From the NCBI GenBank assembly GCA_949283985.1, contig CASDUM010000093.1, forward strand, positions 1 to 11,066: 11,066 nucleotides of DNA. Direction: 5' to 3'. The notes beneath the pieces were generated by a model, which saw only the letters and a list, made by a program, of their open reading frames with translations, was not told the origin of the DNA and made no database searches. The position numbers and the translations under genes are program-made. Positions within the stretch are counted from its first letter, which is position 1, and each line of letters begins with the position of its first letter. Source of the stretch: an uncultured Mycoplasmataceae bacterium. GTDB lineage: Bacteria > Bacillota_I > Bacilli_A > Mycoplasmatales > Mycoplasmoidaceae. Below are positions 8,562 to 11,066 of this stretch, piece after piece.

Positions 8562-10121
8562 ATGAGTTTATTAGAAGTTAAAAATTTAACGCATTCATTT
8601 AAAGAAAAAGAAATTTTCGATGACATATCATTTAAAGTATTTGAAAATGAACACATCGGACTTGTTGGTGTTAATGGTGCTGGTAAATCTACTTTAATGA
8701 AAATGATATCTAAAACTGAAACACCAGATGATGGCGATATTATTTGAACTAATAATGTAAGAATTGGGTATATGGATCAACATGCAGAATTAGGTAAAGG
8801 ATTAAGTATAATGGATTACCTTAAAAAGTCATTTAATTGATTATATGAATTAGAAAATGAAATGGTAGTATTATATGAAAAAATGAGTGACTGTTCTGAT
8901 GAACAAGTAATGAATAAATATTTAGAAAGAACAGGTGTTATTCAAGATATTTTATATCATAATAATTTTTATGAAATTGAATCAGAAATAAAGAAAGTAT
9001 CAACTGGACTTGGAGTGCATACATTTGGTTGGGATAAAGATGTAAATGAATTATCTGGTGGCCAAAGAACTAAATTACTTCTTGTAAGTTTACTTCTTAA
9101 AAAACCCGACGTTCTATTATTAGATGAACCAACTAACTATCTAGATGAAGGACATATAGAATGACTACAAGAATATTTAAAAAACTATGATAAAACTTTT
9201 ATTTTAATATCACATGATATATCTTTTATGAATAATGTAACAAATGTTATATATCACATTGAAAATAAGAAATTAACTAGATATAAAGGCGATTATGAAA
9301 ACTTTAAAAAAGTATATGAATTAGAAAGAGATAAGCTTAAATCTAGTTTTGAAAGACAACAAAAAGAAATTAAAAAAATGGAAACATTTATTGCAAAAAA
9401 TATTGCAAGAGCATCAACATCATCTATGGCAAAATCAAGACAAAAAAAATTAGATAAGATGGAAAGAATTGAAATTACAAAAACTGACGATATAAAAATA
9501 AATTTTACATTTGAAGAATCAAGACAACCATCAAAAATTATTTATGAATTAGAAAATATAGTTATTGGTTATGACAATCCATTATCTATTCCTTTAAATC
9601 TTAAAGTTGAAAATGGTGATAAAATTGCAATTATAGGAACAAATGGATTTGGTAAATCAACATTATTAAAAACAATATTAAATATAATTAAACCTCTTTC
9701 TGGAAATATTAAGGTTGGACAATATTTAGATGTTGGATATTTTAAACAAGAGGAAAATGAAAATTTAGACATAACTCCATATGATGAAATTTATAATTAT
9801 TTTTCAGATAATAAAAAAACTCAACAATATGTAAGAATGTCATTAGCAAAATGTGGATTAAAAAGAGAAAATGTTTTAAACAAAATGAAAAATCTTTCAG
9901 GTGGTGAACAAGCAAAAGTTAGATTGTGCAAAATTATAAATACTCCAACAAATGTTCTAATATTAGATGAACCAACAAATCACTTAGACAAAAAAGCAAA
10001 AGATGAATTACAAAGATCATTAAAAGAATACAAAGGAACAATTTTACTAGTATGTCATGAACCTGAATTTTATGAAGGGATTGTTAACAAAATTTGAGAT
10101 TGTGAGAAATTCAAAGTATAA
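8562..10121 (+). CDS. ABC-F family ATPase (translation-associated, subfamily unassigned)
   Basis: This 519-aa protein has two ATP-binding domains in one chain and no membrane segment, the layout of ABC-F proteins, which act on ribosomes rather than in transport. Domain 1 has Walker A GVNGAGKST (36-44), signature LSGGQ (164-168), Walker B LLLDEPTNYLD with Asp188 and Glu189, and His218. Domain 2 has Walker A GTNGFGKS (359-366), signature LSGGE (445-449), Walker B LILDEPTNHLD with Asp469 and Glu470, and His499. The interdomain linker (about 241-310) begins YKGDY and is a highly charged helical hairpin rich in Lys, Arg and Gln, as expected for the segment that reaches the tRNA/peptidyl-transferase region. 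All catalytic residues are present, though the second H-loop reads Cys-His-Glu instead of Ser-His-Asp. In-frame TGA codons are Trp; one TGG is used near 9029. AAGGG about six bases upstream serves as ribosome binding site. Whether it is a housekeeping factor or gives antibiotic protection cannot be judged from sequence. Confidence 0.93.
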
Positions 10122-10164
10122 AAAAATATCATATAAACAAGGCTTATGTTTATATGATATTTTT
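10122..10164. terminator. Bidirectional terminator between convergent genes
   Basis: This is a perfect 18-bp inverted repeat (10122-10139 with 10147-10164) and a 7-nt loop AGGCTTA. The outer ends are five A's on the left and five T's on the right, so either strand yields a hairpin followed by U's. It begins one base after the ABC-F stop and overlaps the stop codon (10163-10165) of the minus-strand lipoprotein gene, so it can serve both. Confidence 0.85.
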
Positions 10165-11066
10165 ATGCATCCTCCGGTCAATCTTCACCAACATAAAATT
10201 TATATATTTTTTTTCATGAATCAGGAGCACTAACTGTGCTAGGATCATCAAATGGAGGTTTATAATCACTTAGTGAAAGTGAAATAGTCATTGGGTTGTT
10301 ATTTACTCCATTAAAAGCTATAATTCCGGAGTTTTGATTATTGCTTGAACCATCTACAGATTGAACTTGACTACCTTGACTTCTTAAGTCATTAGAATAA
10401 TTAACTAAATCTCTATACATTTTTGCACTTTCATCATTTCTCATGTAAGTACCTTCTAGCATTTGTCAATTTTCAGGTAATTCCTCAAATAATATATTGT
10501 TATTTAATCTATTTGATTTATATTTATATAATGTAAGTATCATATCTTGAGTTCATGTTTCAAATGGGTTAGCGGGACAATATGTGTCTATTGTTAAATC
10601 GACATTAGAAGATGGATAAGGTGGTTTATCGATAAATAATGCTATTTTAACATTTCTATATTGCGAATTTGTATTATCATTAAATCAATAGTTAAAAAAG
10701 TCATTTTTTATTTCAAAATCTTCGAACCTATTTATTTCGTCTGTGTTTACACCATTACCGTCAGTTGCACCAATTAATCATTTATAAAATGCAGATGAAT
10801 CAGGTATTTCTCAAACTGCTCCATTATTTTCATTAGTCTTTATTCCTTGAATATCATATCCTAATGTTCCATAAATTATTATGTATTTACCGTTATTAAA
10901 ACTATTTGTTCCTTTTACAAGGTCTTTTGGAGGGATATTAACAATTTCATTTAAATTTTTAATATTAACACTTCTTTCATCTTTGTTATTACTCATATTA
11001 ATAACTCTAAATGAAGTTGATAAACTTTGAATTTGAGAACAAGATGTTAAGAATAGTGGAGTTATA
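10163..11066 (-). CDS. Surface lipoprotein of unknown function (5' partial)
   Basis: The frame runs from the right edge down to TAA at 10163-10165, giving 300 visible residues with several TGA-Trp codons. The visible N-terminus is the end of a signal peptide, ITPLFLTSC. Leu-Thr-Ser-Cys fits the lipobox, so the Cys (11039-11041) is the likely lipidated residue and the protein would be anchored outside the membrane. Only the start codon and roughly ten to twenty residues should be missing. The mature part is hydrophilic, Asn/Ser/Asp-rich and rich in aromatic residues. It has a low-complexity Ser/Asn/Gln stretch around 10330-10380 (VDGSSNNQNSG) and ends YVGEDWPEDA. I recognise no enzymatic or binding domain; it resembles the lineage-specific lipoproteins common in spiroplasmas and mycoplasmas. 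The internal ATGs at 10996 and 10462 lie within this frame and are not its start. Confidence 0.8.

Noticed and set aside
9569..9772. Minus-strand open frame opposite the second ATPase domain of the ABC-F gene
   Set aside because: It is opposite Walker A and neighbouring conserved sequence and has no independent support.
1..11066. Pseudogenes, CRISPR arrays, insertion sequences, tRNA or rRNA genes
   Set aside because: The apparent gene breaks are all TGA codons explained by the genetic code. I saw no regularly spaced repeats, transposase-like frames, or tRNA/rRNA-like GC-rich structured stretches.

Overview
The window looks like a Mollicutes chromosome, most likely the Spiroplasma/Entomoplasma/Mesoplasma branch. 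The DNA is very AT-rich. Every long gene is interrupted by in-frame TGA at positions where tryptophan fits (for example the OppC signature read as GTDQYGRDWW), so UGA encodes Trp (translation table 4). UGG is also used occasionally. With table 4 the short open frames join into eight genes that fill nearly the whole window. Genus is an inference; no rRNA or other marker gene is present.

Positions 1-7759 (+) hold an oligopeptide ABC transporter operon. It starts inside oppA, the substrate-binding protein, whose N-terminus lies outside the window. Next is one continuous reading frame carrying both permeases, an OppB-OppC fusion of 758 aa. The two ATPases follow, oppD (447 aa) and oppF (749 aa). 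Junctions are tight: oppA-oppBC are 12 nt apart, oppBC-oppD 4 nt apart, and oppD/oppF overlap by 14 nt. OppA would bind peptides outside the cell, OppB-OppC form the channel, and OppD/OppF hydrolyse ATP. Both ATPases carry a lysine/glutamate-rich insertion between the Q-loop and the ABC signature. It is about 75 residues in OppD and about 430 in OppF. Both have also lost the cysteines normally found in the C-terminal domain of this family.

Positions 7747-8483 (+) add two small unrecognised genes, each overlapping the gene before it: a 164-aa protein with three predicted membrane segments and an 80-aa soluble protein. The run ends at a hairpin terminator (8491-8525), so both are probably expressed with the opp genes.

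Positions 8562-10121 (+) encode a complete ABC-F ATPase of 519 aa, apparently with its own promoter. It ends at a perfect 18-bp hairpin with A and T runs on its two sides, placed to act as a bidirectional terminator.

Positions 10163-11066 (-) hold a convergent gene for a surface lipoprotein. It has a lipobox ending in Cys near the right edge, and its first residues lie outside the window. No tRNA, rRNA, mobile element, CRISPR array or gene-free stretch over 300 nt was found.
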